A stretch of 64,000 nucleotides of DNA from an uncultured Lachnospira sp. (GTDB lineage: Bacteria > Bacillota > Clostridia > Lachnospirales > Lachnospiraceae), in contig CAKRLE010000012.1 of assembly GCA_934359185.1 (NCBI GenBank), positions 13,673 through 77,672 of the forward strand. Reading direction: 5' to 3'. Below, one piece after another: positions 17,836-26,326 of the stretch. The notes beneath the pieces were generated by a model that was not told the DNA's origin, did no database searches, and saw only the letters and a list, made by a program, of their open reading frames with translations. Made by a program: the position numbers and the translations under genes. Positions within the stretch are counted from its first letter, which is position 1; every line of letters starts with the position of its first letter.

Positions 17836-18786
17836 ATGAAATATAAAGAATTTTTAACATGTATTGAAAGTAAAGTAAAAGAAAGCACTGAAGATGGGTG
17901 CAAAGTAGCTATAAACCATGTGATAAAGAATAATGGGTGTGAGCTGGATGGGCTTGTTATTATGCATGAGGGTCAGTTTATTGCTCCAACAATATATATT
18001 AATGATTATTACCATCAGTATCTTTCAGGAAAAGATATTGATGATGTTGTGAGTGATATTATGGCTAGATATACCGAAGGACTCGATAATATGTGTTTTG
18101 ATGAGAATGATATAGGAGATTTTTCCAGATATGAGAGTATAAGGGATAAAGTTGTATACAGACTTGTTAATTATGAGAAGAATAAAAAGCTTCTTGAAGA
18201 TGTACCTCATATCAAGATTATGGACCTGGCTGTCATATATTATTGTTATTACGGTACTAAGAATGGTACAAGCGGATATGCACTGATTAAGAACAGCAAT
18301 ATGGCAATGTGGGGAATTGGTAATGAGACGATTCATAAAGATGCAGTTAATAATACCCCTATTCTTCTTGAAAGTGTCATACTTGGCATGGGAGAAGTGT
18401 TAAGAAAGATGATGGAGGGCATGATGACTTATGAAGAGTGCAAGGATGATGCAAGACAGCTCAAGGAATTCCTTGATGATTATGATGCCGTATACGAGGA
18501 TGAGATGTATGTGCTGACTAATAAAACTATGCTTAATGGGGCATCAACAATGATGTATTATGGAGTACTTGACAGCATTGCAGATAAAATCGGGCATGAT
18601 CTGTACATACTTCCATCATCTATACATGAGCTTATACTTGTACCGGTAAAGAGCGGTTACAAAGCAGACGAGTTAAAGAAGATGGTGTGTCAGGTAAATA
18701 GTGATGAGGTTTCAGACAATGAGATACTTTCTGATTCTGTATATTGTTATTCAAGAAAAGATAGACAGATACATCTTGTATCATAA
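17836..18786 (+). CDS. DUF5688 family protein of unknown function
   Basis: Soluble protein of 316 aa with no signal peptide or membrane helix. I recognise it as DUF5688, found in many Lachnospiraceae and near relatives, often in several copies per genome; the function is unknown. Visible features: an N-terminal stretch about a non-obligatory target (GLVIMHEGQFIAPTIYINDYY) and a second half with ILPSSIHELILVP, then VSDNEILSDSVYCYSR near the end. The start is ATG at 17836 after AAGGAG. It is a single-gene unit with its own strong promoter and a long leader, and ends directly against the 3' end of a tRNA gene on the other strand. Confidence 0.6.
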   Translation: MKYKEFLTCIESKVKESTEDGCKVAINHVIKNNGCELDGLVIMHEGQFIAPTIYINDYYHQYLSGKDIDDVVSDIMARYTEGLDNMCFDENDIGDFSRYESIRDKVVYRLVNYEKNKKLLEDVPHIKIMDLAVIYYCYYGTKNGTSGYALIKNSNMAMWGIGNETIHKDAVNNTPILLESVILGMGEVLRKMMEGMMTYEECKDDARQLKEFLDDYDAVYEDEMYVLTNKTMLNGASTMMYYGVLDSIADKIGHDLYILPSSIHELILVPVKSGYKADELKKMVCQVNSDEVSDNEILSDSVYCYSRKDRQIHLVS

Positions 18787-18859
18787 TGTGCACGATGGGG
18801 GTCGAACCCACGGCCTTTCGCTCCGGAGGCGAACGCTCTGTCCACTGAGCTACGTGCAC
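18787..18859 (-). tRNA. tRNA-Arg (anticodon CCG)
   Basis: Read on the minus strand: acceptor stem GTGCACG/CGTGCAC, D arm with AGCTCAGTGGACAGAGC, anticodon stem TTCGC/GCGAA around the loop CTCCGGA (anticodon CCG, reading CGG), T arm with GGTTCGACCCC, and discriminator A. The 73-nt gene does not encode the CCA end. Its 3' end touches the stop codon of the convergent DUF5688 gene, with no space between them. Confidence 0.95.
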
Positions 18860-18876
18860 AAAAATACATCTATATA

Positions 18877-18905
18877 ATTCTATAACATTTTTTATTGAAT
18901 AGCAA
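18877..18905 (-). promoter_or_regulatory. promoter of tRNA-Arg
   Basis: On the minus strand TTGCTA (18900-18905) and TAGAAT (18877-18882) are 17 nt apart, with an extended -10 TG just before. The predicted start lies about ten bases ahead of the tRNA. Confidence 0.55.
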
Positions 18906-18963
18906 TAAATAAAAATATGTGTTAAGATAATATTCGATATTAAATTTACAGGGTAGTTTTTGT

Positions 18964-19701
18964 ATGGATGAAAGAATCAATAAATATTTAAGCAGTTGTG
19001 GGTATTGTTCCAGACGTGAGGCTGACAGGCTGATTAATGAAAAACGTGTCAGGATTGATGGCGTTATAGCAGAATTAGGAAGCAGGGTATCGGATGGACA
19101 GCAGGTTATGGTGGATGACAGACTGGTGGCTGTCAGTGATGAAAGATTACTGATTGCATTTAATAAACCGATTGGAATAGTCTGTACAACCACAGACAAA
19201 CAGGGAGACAATAACATTGTTGATTATATTGGCTTTGATAAAAGGATATATCCAATAGGCAGGCTTGATAAAGATTCAGAAGGACTTATACTCCTTACGA
19301 ACCAGGGGCAGCTTATGGATGATATTTTAAGGTCAGTTAATGGACATGAGAAAGAATATATTGTCACAGTCAATAAGAAGCTGGAGCCTGATTTTGCTAA
19401 GAAAATGTCACAGCCTATGTATATAAAAGACCTTGACAGGTGGACTAAGAAGTGTGTGGTAAAAGTTGTTGACGAGCGTACCTTTAATATAATATTGACA
19501 CAGGGACTTAACAGGCAGATAAGAAGAATGAGCCAGATTCTTGGGTATAAAGTTGTTAAACTTAAAAGAATACGGATTATGAATATCAATCTTGGCAATC
19601 TTAAGACAGGAGAATACAGATATGTGTCAGACAGTGAATATAAGACACTTGTAGAAATGATTGGCAGGAAGGGAGAAAAGGGCAGATATGAAAGCATTTG
19701 A
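18964..19701 (+). CDS. 23S rRNA pseudouridine synthase, RluB/RluF family
   Basis: RNA-modifying enzyme of 245 aa. An N-terminal S4 RNA-binding domain (about 3-60, RINKYLSSCGYCSRREADRLI) is followed by the RsuA/RluB-type catalytic domain with the aspartate in PIGRLDKDSEGLILLTN and the late motif LTQGLNRQIRRM. The latter motif together with RIRIMNINLGNLKTG is closest to RluF (E. coli U2604), but RluB cannot be excluded, so no symbol is given. The start is ATG at 18964. The ligA start lies inside its last codons (14-bp overlap), so the two are coupled. Confidence 0.85.
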   Translation: MDERINKYLSSCGYCSRREADRLINEKRVRIDGVIAELGSRVSDGQQVMVDDRLVAVSDERLLIAFNKPIGIVCTTTDKQGDNNIVDYIGFDKRIYPIGRLDKDSEGLILLTNQGQLMDDILRSVNGHEKEYIVTVNKKLEPDFAKKMSQPMYIKDLDRWTKKCVVKVVDERTFNIILTQGLNRQIRRMSQILGYKVVKLKRIRIMNINLGNLKTGEYRYVSDSEYKTLVEMIGRKGEKGRYESI

Positions 19702-21715
19702 TAATCTGGACGACATTAAAGATTATGAAGAATTAAAGGGCATAATCAATGTATACATGGATCAGTACTACAATGGCAATGAGTCTGATATAAGTGATTA
19801 TGAATATGATCAGCTTATGATAAAGCTGAAGGCATTTGAGAAAGCACATCCAGAATGGGTTGATAAGAATTCACCTACACAGAAGATTGGCGGTGCTGCC
19901 AAGAGAGAAGCTGGTGTTAAGGTTACACATAATGTTCCAATGCTCTCTATAGAAGATGTGTTTACAAAGGAAGACGTTGCAGCATGGGTTGAAAAGGTTA
20001 AGCAGATGCATCCAGATGCCTGTTTCTCTGTTGAAACTAAGATTGATGGATTGTCGATGACGTTAAGATATGCAGCTAAAGACAGTGGAGGTATGGAGCT
20101 TGTCCTTGGTGAGACAAGAGGTGATGGGCTTATCGGAGAGGATGTTACAGCTAATGCAATGGTAATTCCTGATGTATTAAAGAGCATTGACCTTGATTAT
20201 GACTCGCTTGAATTAAGAGGCGAGGTTTATATGTCACACGAGGATTTTGAGAGATATAATGAGCAGCAGGAAAATAACGGAAAAAAACCTGCTGCTAACC
20301 CAAGAAATCTTGCTGCAGGAACTTTGAGACAGCTTGATTCAAGGATAACTAGGGAACGAGGACTAAGAATGTTTATTTTTAATGTCCAGAGCGGTCCTGA
20401 TGAGCTTATGTCAAGTCATACCAGGGGACTTGCAATGCTTGAGGATAAGGGAGTTTCTGTTGTATATAATGAGCTTTGCAAGAATACAGATGAAGTTATT
20501 GCGGCGATTGACAGAATAGGCGAAATGCGTGGCGACCTTGAATATGATATAGATGGTGCAGTTGTGAAGATTGATCAGATTGCATACAGACAGGACTTCC
20601 CTGCTGGAAGTAAGTATTCAAGCGGCCATATTGCCTACAAATATCCACCTGAAGAGAAAGAAGTTGTGATGGAGTCTATCGAAGAAGATGTAGGAAGAAC
20701 CGGCAAGCTTACATTCGTTGGACATGTGTATGACAGACAGACTGGAAAACCTGCAAGATTATGCGGTACAAGTGTGTCTAAAGTTACACTCCATAATCAG
20801 GATTATATTAATGAGAATAAAATTGGTGTTGGTGGTGTGTATCTGATTAAGAAGTCAGGTGATGTAATTCCTAAGCTGTGTGGACTTGTCAGTGAGCCGG
20901 AAGAGATATTTAAGGCTTCAACAGTCTGTCCGGTATGTGGACACCAGCTTGTCAAGGATGAGGATTCAGCGGATATAAGGTGTGTCAATCCTTCATGCCA
21001 TGCACAACTTATAAGAACTGTGTCATATTTTGTGTCATTAAACTGCATGAATATAGTAGGATTTGGTGATAAATATGTTGAAGTACTCATTCATGAGGGG
21101 TATATTAATGACTATTCAGATATATACAGATTAAGAGAACACAGGGATGAGCTTATAGAGAAAGGTCTTATAGGCAAGGAAAAGAATACAGACAAGCTTC
21201 TTGATGCTATAGACAGTTCTAAGAATAATACACCTGACAGGCTGCTTACAGCTCTTGGAATCCGCAATGTTGGTAAGTCTACAGCATCAGAGATAATGAA
21301 GCATTATAATAGTATCATAGAACTTATGGATGCTGATAAAGAGCAGCTTTTAGCTATTCCTGATATAGGTCAGACTACGGCGGAATGTATATATGAATTC
21401 TTCCATGATGCAGATAATGCTGCTATAATCAACAGATTGTCAGATTGTGGTGTTAATATGACTATGCCTGAGAATAAGCAGGCATCAGATAAACTGGCAG
21501 GAATGACAGTCGTTGTTACAGGAAGTTTTGATGACTATGGACGTAAGGATGTTGAGAATATGATAGCATCCAATGGTGGAAAGTGCAGTGGAAGTGTGAG
21601 CAAAAAGACAAGCTTGTTAGTTGCAGGTGAAGCAGCAGGCTCTAAGCTTACAAAAGCACAGGATTTAGGTGTTAAGATTGTATCAATTGATGAATTCCTT
21701 GACATGCTTAAATGA
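19688..21715 (+). CDS. ligA: NAD-dependent DNA ligase
   Basis: Seals nicks in replication and repair with NAD as adenylate donor, 675 aa, normal length. Order: Ia domain (DYYNGNESDISDYEYD-like start), adenylation domain with the reactive K118 in VETKIDGLSMTLRY, OB fold (GRTGKLTFVG), a four-cysteine zinc finger (CPVCG ... CVNPSCH, about 417-440), helix-hairpin-helix repeats (LLTALGIRNVGKSTA, LLAIPDIGQTTA) and a C-terminal BRCT domain (about 598-675, MTVVVTGSFDDYGR). The ATG at 19688 gives the usual N-terminus and overlaps the preceding gene by 14 bp. Confidence 0.96.
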   Translation: MKAFDNLDDIKDYEELKGIINVYMDQYYNGNESDISDYEYDQLMIKLKAFEKAHPEWVDKNSPTQKIGGAAKREAGVKVTHNVPMLSIEDVFTKEDVAAWVEKVKQMHPDACFSVETKIDGLSMTLRYAAKDSGGMELVLGETRGDGLIGEDVTANAMVIPDVLKSIDLDYDSLELRGEVYMSHEDFERYNEQQENNGKKPAANPRNLAAGTLRQLDSRITRERGLRMFIFNVQSGPDELMSSHTRGLAMLEDKGVSVVYNELCKNTDEVIAAIDRIGEMRGDLEYDIDGAVVKIDQIAYRQDFPAGSKYSSGHIAYKYPPEEKEVVMESIEEDVGRTGKLTFVGHVYDRQTGKPARLCGTSVSKVTLHNQDYINENKIGVGGVYLIKKSGDVIPKLCGLVSEPEEIFKASTVCPVCGHQLVKDEDSADIRCVNPSCHAQLIRTVSYFVSLNCMNIVGFGDKYVEVLIHEGYINDYSDIYRLREHRDELIEKGLIGKEKNTDKLLDAIDSSKNNTPDRLLTALGIRNVGKSTASEIMKHYNSIIELMDADKEQLLAIPDIGQTTAECIYEFFHDADNAAIINRLSDCGVNMTMPENKQASDKLAGMTVVVTGSFDDYGRKDVENMIASNGGKCSGSVSKKTSLLVAGEAAGSKLTKAQDLGVKIVSIDEFLDMLK

Positions 21716-21741
21716 TTAACTAATAAGGAGAATAACAAACA

Positions 21742-22650
21742 ATGCCAATCAGAATACAGAGTGATTTACCAGCTAAAGCAGAGCTGGAAGAAGAAAATAT
21801 ATTTGTGATGGATGAAAAGAGAGCACTGTCACAGGATTTCAGAGAGTTAAGAATAGTTATTCTTAATCTTATGCCTATCAAGCAGGACACAGAATTACAT
21901 CTTTTGAGGGCGTTGTCTAATACACCTCTGCAGATAGATGTTACATTTATGCAGCTGGAAAGCCATGCTTCCAAGAACACATCTGCATCACATCTTAAAA
22001 AGTTTTACCAGACATTTTCTGAATTAAAAGACAACAAGTACGATGGACTTATAATAACAGGTGCACCAGTTGAAAAGCTTGATTTTACAGAGGTTGATTA
22101 CTGGGATGAACTTACACAGATTATGGAGTGGTCAAAGTCCCACATAACATCAACGCTTCATATATGTTGGGGTGCGCAGGCAGGACTTTATTATCATTAT
22201 GGAGTTAAGAAAAAGCTTCTTGATATGAAACTGTCAGGTGTATACAGACATCATGTTCTTAATCGGAAAGAACCTCTTGTAAGAGGCTTTGATGATTATT
22301 TTTATGCTCCTCATTCACGCCACACAGAGGCAGACAGGGAAGATATACTAAGTAATCGTGAACTCACAGTCCTTGCTGATTCTAAAGAGGCTGGAATATA
22401 TCTTGTCATGGCTGAGAATGGAAAGCAGATATTCGTCATGGGACATCCTGAATATGACAGAATCACACTAGACCAGGAGTATAAAAGAGATTTGGAGAAG
22501 GGACTTGATGATATAGCAATGCCAGTTAATTATTACCCGGACGATGACTGTAACAGAAAGCCTGTGCTTTCATGGCGCAGCCATGCGAATAACCTCTATA
22601 CGAATTGGTTGAATTACTATGTGTATCAGATAACTCCTTATATTCTCTAG
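21742..22650 (+). CDS. metA: homoserine O-acetyltransferase (MetA type)
   Basis: Activates homoserine for methionine synthesis; cytosolic, 302 aa, class I glutamine-amidotransferase-like fold. Catalytic C142 lies in [11 protein letters not shown], with histidine in MGHPEYD and glutamate nearby completing the triad. MetA enzymes differ in acyl donor: a glutamate at position 111 favours acetyl-CoA, a glycine succinyl-CoA (work on Bacillus cereus MetA). Here residue 111 is glutamate ([11 protein letters not shown]), so acetyl transfer is expected despite the usual succinyltransferase label. It follows ligA by 26 bp with AAGGAG; no SAM riboswitch or T-box is visible upstream, so it may be read with ligA. 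Confidence 0.93.
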   Translation: MPIRIQSDLPAKAELEEENIFVMDEKRALSQDFRELRIVILNLMPIKQDTELHLLRALSNTPLQIDVTFMQLESHASKNTSASHLKKFYQTFSELKDNKYDGLIITGAPVEKLDFTEVDYWDELTQIMEWSKSHITSTLHICWGAQAGLYYHYGVKKKLLDMKLSGVYRHHVLNRKEPLVRGFDDYFYAPHSRHTEADREDILSNRELTVLADSKEAGIYLVMAENGKQIFVMGHPEYDRITLDQEYKRDLEKGLDDIAMPVNYYPDDDCNRKPVLSWRSHANNLYTNWLNYYVYQITPYIL

Positions 22651-22811
22651 GAAATAGGCGGAGTTGCGGGGGTTGGGATGCAATTTCTTTTATTCTTATG
22701 ATTATCTATGTAAGACAGAGCCGTAAATACTACTAGCAATAAAACATGTATATGTTTGAAAATTCTGTCAATAATATCCATGAAATAAAATTTGCATGGA
22801 GGTTGTTTGAC

Positions 22812-23270
22812 ATGGTTTTAAAAGAGCAGGAGATTAATGTTATCACAGATTTACAGACACAGGAGAAAAGCTGCGTAGAGAAGTATCATAGATATCAGGA
22901 GCAGGCTAAGGACACAGAGCTTAAAAATCTTTTTGCTTCAATTGAAAAAGAGGAGCAGAAGCATCTTGACACACTTGGTAAGATACTTGATGGAGAGGTG
23001 CCAGAGTGCGACTGCAATGATTCAGCAGGCAAGGATTACCAGCCAACAGCGAAATATTCAGTGTCAGATAATAATGATGATAAACAGACAGATTGTTTCC
23101 TTGCAACAGATTGTATTGGAACAGAAAAAATGGTATCATCTGAATATAATTCTGATGTGTTCAGATTTGGAAATCCTGCTGTTAGAAAGATTCTTGCTGA
23201 TATCCAGATAGAGGAGCAGAATCATGCAGAGATGTTATACAAGTATAAGACAGTTAACGGAATGGCTTAA
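22812..23270 (+). CDS. CotF-like / ferritin-fold spore-coat-type protein
   Basis: Protein of 152 aa, mostly helical, with two ExxH-type pairs (EKEEQKHLDTL near 50 and DIQIEEQNHAEML near 135), the pattern of ferritin-like four-helix bundles and of spore coat protein F relatives. The central part is a polar, D/N-rich, cysteine-containing segment (CDCNDS). In Clostridia such proteins are often annotated as spore coat proteins; whether this one binds iron or sits in the coat is unknown. The ATG at 22812 is preferred over one at 22746, because GGAGG lies just upstream of it. A small unknown gene follows after 12 bp. Confidence 0.6.
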   Translation: MVLKEQEINVITDLQTQEKSCVEKYHRYQEQAKDTELKNLFASIEKEEQKHLDTLGKILDGEVPECDCNDSAGKDYQPTAKYSVSDNNDDKQTDCFLATDCIGTEKMVSSEYNSDVFRFGNPAVRKILADIQIEEQNHAEMLYKYKTVNGMA

Positions 23271-23282
23271 AGGAAAATAATA

Positions 23283-23624
23283 ATGATAGATGAGAATCAG
23301 ATAATGCCGCTTAATTTTTTTTCATATGGTGGAATATACAGTGGACAACATGGAAAGATGCGCTACAGGATGTTAAGAACAGGTGAGAAACCAGATTTTA
23401 ACATGGAAGTGTGCTGCTGGCGTGGTCCATATGGATATGATGCAGTTATGTGTGATGATAATACAGCTAAAGGCATTAAAAGAGCCTCTTTTTCGTTTGA
23501 TGAACGAGGGAGAAAAGAGGCAGTAGAGTGGCTGGCAAAGGAGTATCATGATAATGAAGAATATTATGAGGATGCATCAGATATCTTATCAGCTCCTGTT
23601 GACCTTGATAAAATATACAGTTGA
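23283..23624 (+). CDS. small protein of unknown function
   Basis: I do not recognise this 113-aa protein. It is acidic toward the C-terminus, has two adjacent cysteines in MEVCCWRGPYGYDAVM and a helical stretch FSFDERGRKEAVEWLAKEYHDN. There is no membrane helix or signal. It begins 12 bp after the CotF-like gene and probably shares its transcript. Its last 61 bp overlap the end of the SpoVB-like gene on the opposite strand. Coding character (good start ATG, RBS-like AAAGGAAA, same spacing as an operon) supports a real gene. Confidence 0.6.
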   Translation: MIDENQIMPLNFFSYGGIYSGQHGKMRYRMLRTGEKPDFNMEVCCWRGPYGYDAVMCDDNTAKGIKRASFSFDERGRKEAVEWLAKEYHDNEEYYEDASDILSAPVDLDKIYS

Positions 23625-25108
23625 ATAAAGAAAATAACTGCTGACAGACAGAGTGAGGCAGTGTCGGTTATTAGTGCAGACATCTGTGTGTTAGACATGG
23701 CTGATATATTTTCGATGATATATCCGGCTATGAATGCAATAGTGACTGATAATACAGAGTATAGTGCAGATTTAATTATCCAGCCACCTGTATCCATTTT
23801 TATATGGAACAGGTGGCTTATCTGTATATACTGGATAAGGCATACTATGATTTTAGATGCAAGTAGTCCGTATAGATATGCATTTATACCATAAATTGGA
23901 ACCAATGCAATTAGTGCTGCAAGTCTTATAATAATGCCGAGTGTATTTTGTATACATGTTGAAGTCGTTTTGCCAGCACCATTTATAATGCTGTTCATGG
24001 TTGAAGAAAGATATATGAATGGACAAAGCCATGAAAGAAGTCTTGTGAATTCATACACAAGAGGTTCATCAAACAGTATTTTTCCAATATCGGCTACGAA
24101 TATATAATAAGCAGATATGCTGTATATACCAAGACTTATGCACATTTTTATTGTTCTGCATATAGTACTTTTGGTTGAACTGCTGTTTTCAGCTACAGAT
24201 GGCATAAGTAAAACGGCAAGAGAGCCTGTAAGCACAGATGGAAACATTATAAGGGGAAGAACCATTCCACTGAGTATGCCATATAACTTTAGTGATTCAG
24301 CAGAAGTGTACCCATATATTATAAGCTGGGCTGGTATAAGAACAGCTTCAGCACTTTGAAACAAGTGGATTAAAAGGCTGTTGGCAGACATAGGTAGAGA
24401 AAAGAAAAAACTTTCTTTTATAGCTGCAGGGAGAATGTGCCTGTTGTGAATAAATGTATCGGGTGAGCGCATTATAAATAAAATTACATAAAGTGAAGCA
24501 GCGGCTTCACCTGCAATATTACCTATAATAGCGTGATGAGGTTTCATGACAGATCCGGTAGATGTCAGGATTGTTGAGCATAATACAAGTACAGATATTC
24601 TTATTATCTGTTCTACAAGCTGTGAAATTGCTGGAACAGCAGTTTTTTTCTTACCATAAAAATAACCACAGCCGCAGTCGTGCAGTGCAATAAAAGGGAA
24701 AGACCATGAAAGCATTTTTACAGAAGGCGCTGCATTTTTGAAAAGCAGGATTCTTTCAGCTATAACATCCGAAAAAATATTAGTTATAAACATGGCTGCA
24801 AATGATAGTGACAGGCTTGGAATTAGGGAACTGACAAGCCATAAGACACCATCTTTTGGGTTTTTGGCAGTATATCTCGATATAGCAGACTGAAAACCTG
24901 CACAGCATATTGAAAATATTATGCCGGCAATAGGAAGTACAACCTGATATAGTCCAAGTTCTTCCGAACCAATGCATCTAGTAAGTATAATTCGGTATAA
25001 AAATCCCAGAATTTTTCCAATCATGCCAGCAAGCGTTAGAATTATAGTTCCTTTGATTATCGGTGAACGTGACAGTTTAGCAGTGATTTTGGAAATATTT
25101 AATGACAT
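23564..25108 (-). CDS. SpoVB-like polysaccharide/lipid flippase (MOP superfamily)
   Basis: Polytopic membrane protein of 514 aa with about 14 hydrophobic helices. The N-terminal KGTIILTLAGMIGKILGFLYRIILTR, with GSEELGLYQVVLP shortly after, matches SpoVB/YtgP/MurJ-like transporters of the MOP (MATE-related) superfamily. In Bacillus SpoVB is needed for spore cortex, and its paralogues flip lipid-linked cell-wall precursors. Which paralogue this is cannot be decided from sequence alone. The start at 25108 follows AGGA on its strand. It converges with, and overlaps by 61 bp, the small gene at 23283-23624; no terminator hairpin is visible at its end. Confidence 0.8.
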   Translation of the reverse strand: MSLNISKITAKLSRSPIIKGTIILTLAGMIGKILGFLYRIILTRCIGSEELGLYQVVLPIAGIIFSICCAGFQSAISRYTAKNPKDGVLWLVSSLIPSLSLSFAAMFITNIFSDVIAERILLFKNAAPSVKMLSWSFPFIALHDCGCGYFYGKKKTAVPAISQLVEQIIRISVLVLCSTILTSTGSVMKPHHAIIGNIAGEAAASLYVILFIMRSPDTFIHNRHILPAAIKESFFFSLPMSANSLLIHLFQSAEAVLIPAQLIIYGYTSAESLKLYGILSGMVLPLIMFPSVLTGSLAVLLMPSVAENSSSTKSTICRTIKMCISLGIYSISAYYIFVADIGKILFDEPLVYEFTRLLSWLCPFIYLSSTMNSIINGAGKTTSTCIQNTLGIIIRLAALIALVPIYGINAYLYGLLASKIIVCLIQYIQISHLFHIKMDTGGWIIKSALYSVLSVTIAFIAGYIIENISAMSNTQMSALITDTASLCLSAVIFFIQLYILSRSTGADKISDASS

Positions 25109-25204
25109 TTATAATTCCTGAACAAAAGCTTTATATCAATATATTCATGATGTGAATATATTATTAATAAGTAAAATAATTAAGGGCTGGTTTGGGTGAA
25201 TAAA

Positions 25205-26326
25205 ATGGTTTATATGGATAATGCAGCTACGACATCACTACATCCACGTGTTTTAGAGGCAATGATGCCATATCTTAAAGAAAAGTATGCTAATCCTTCA
25301 GGTAATTATGACTTTGCCAGAAAGGTTAAGAATGATATAGAGAGCGCAAGAAGTGCCATTGCTCATTCGATTGGGGCGAGACCGGAGGAGATATATTTTA
25401 CATCAGGAGGAACAGAAAGCGATAACTGGGCGGTTAAGGCGGCAGCGTTTGACAGAGGACTTGGACATATAGTGTCTACTAATGTTGAACATAAGGCGAT
25501 GCTTAATTCACTGGAATGGATAGAGAGCCAGGGGGTTAGCACAACGCTTGCAAAGGCAGATAAAGGTGGAACAGTTACGGCAGAGGAGATTTCAGGATGC
25601 ATCAATGATAAAACAATACTTGTAAGTGTTATGGCCGCTAATAATGAAATTGGTACAATCATGCCTATAAGAGACATTGCAAGGAAGAATAATCTTAGAA
25701 AACGTGGGATTTTATTTCATACAGATGCGGTTCAGGCATATGGGCATATATATATTAATGTAAATGAAGCTGGAATTGATATGCTGAGTGCAAGTGCACA
25801 TAAGTTTCGTGGTCCCAAAGGCGTTGGATTTATGTATATAAGAAGAGATGCCATAGAGACAGCTTTTATACATGGTGGCTCACAGGAGATGGGAATGAGG
25901 GCAGGCACAGAAAATGTGGCATCTGTTATAGGCATGGCAAAAGCAGCACAGATAGCGATGGAGACAATGAGCAATAGAAGAATAAGAGAAATGCAGCTTA
26001 GAAACTATATGATTCAGAAGATAACTAAGAATTTTAATAGTGCAAGGCTTAACGGAACTTCACAGAACAGGTTACCAAACAATGTTAATATCTGTTTTGA
26101 AGGACAGAACGGATATTCGATTGTGTCACATCTTGACAGATTTGGAATATGTGCTTCAGCTGGTTCAGCCTGTTCGTCAGCATCATCCAAGCCGTCACAT
26201 GTACTCAAAGCTATAGGAATGACTGATGAACAGGCAAGAAGCAGTGTAAGGTTTACATTAAATGAAGATATAACATATAAAGATATCGATTATACCATTG
26301 AATGTCTTCGTAAGATTATAAGTTGA
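25205..26326 (+). CDS. cysteine desulfurase, NifS/IscS-like (orphan copy)
   Basis: PLP enzyme taking sulfur from cysteine, 373 aa, class V aminotransferase fold. MVYMDNAATT opens the protein; the PLP lysine lies in SASAHKFRGPKGVG, the catalytic cysteine in AGSACSSASSKPSHVL, and VEHKAML is the other conserved part. The ATG at 25205 has GGGTGA five bases upstream; a GTG at 25196 is a less likely alternative. It is one of two such genes in the window; the other (59815) sits beside thiI, while this one has no sulfur-acceptor neighbour. Its end overlaps the convergent PHP gene by 11 bp. Confidence 0.9.
   Translation: MVYMDNAATTSLHPRVLEAMMPYLKEKYANPSGNYDFARKVKNDIESARSAIAHSIGARPEEIYFTSGGTESDNWAVKAAAFDRGLGHIVSTNVEHKAMLNSLEWIESQGVSTTLAKADKGGTVTAEEISGCINDKTILVSVMAANNEIGTIMPIRDIARKNNLRKRGILFHTDAVQAYGHIYINVNEAGIDMLSASAHKFRGPKGVGFMYIRRDAIETAFIHGGSQEMGMRAGTENVASVIGMAKAAQIAMETMSNRRIREMQLRNYMIQKITKNFNSARLNGTSQNRLPNNVNICFEGQNGYSIVSHLDRFGICASAGSACSSASSKPSHVLKAIGMTDEQARSSVRFTLNEDITYKDIDYTIECLRKIIS

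Noticed and set aside
18787-18860. Integrated element at tRNA-Arg
   Set aside because: No integrase, direct repeat of the tRNA 3' end or change in gene character is visible next to the tRNA.
21716-21741. SAM riboswitch or T-box in front of metA
   Set aside because: Only 26 bp separate ligA and metA; there is no room for either element.
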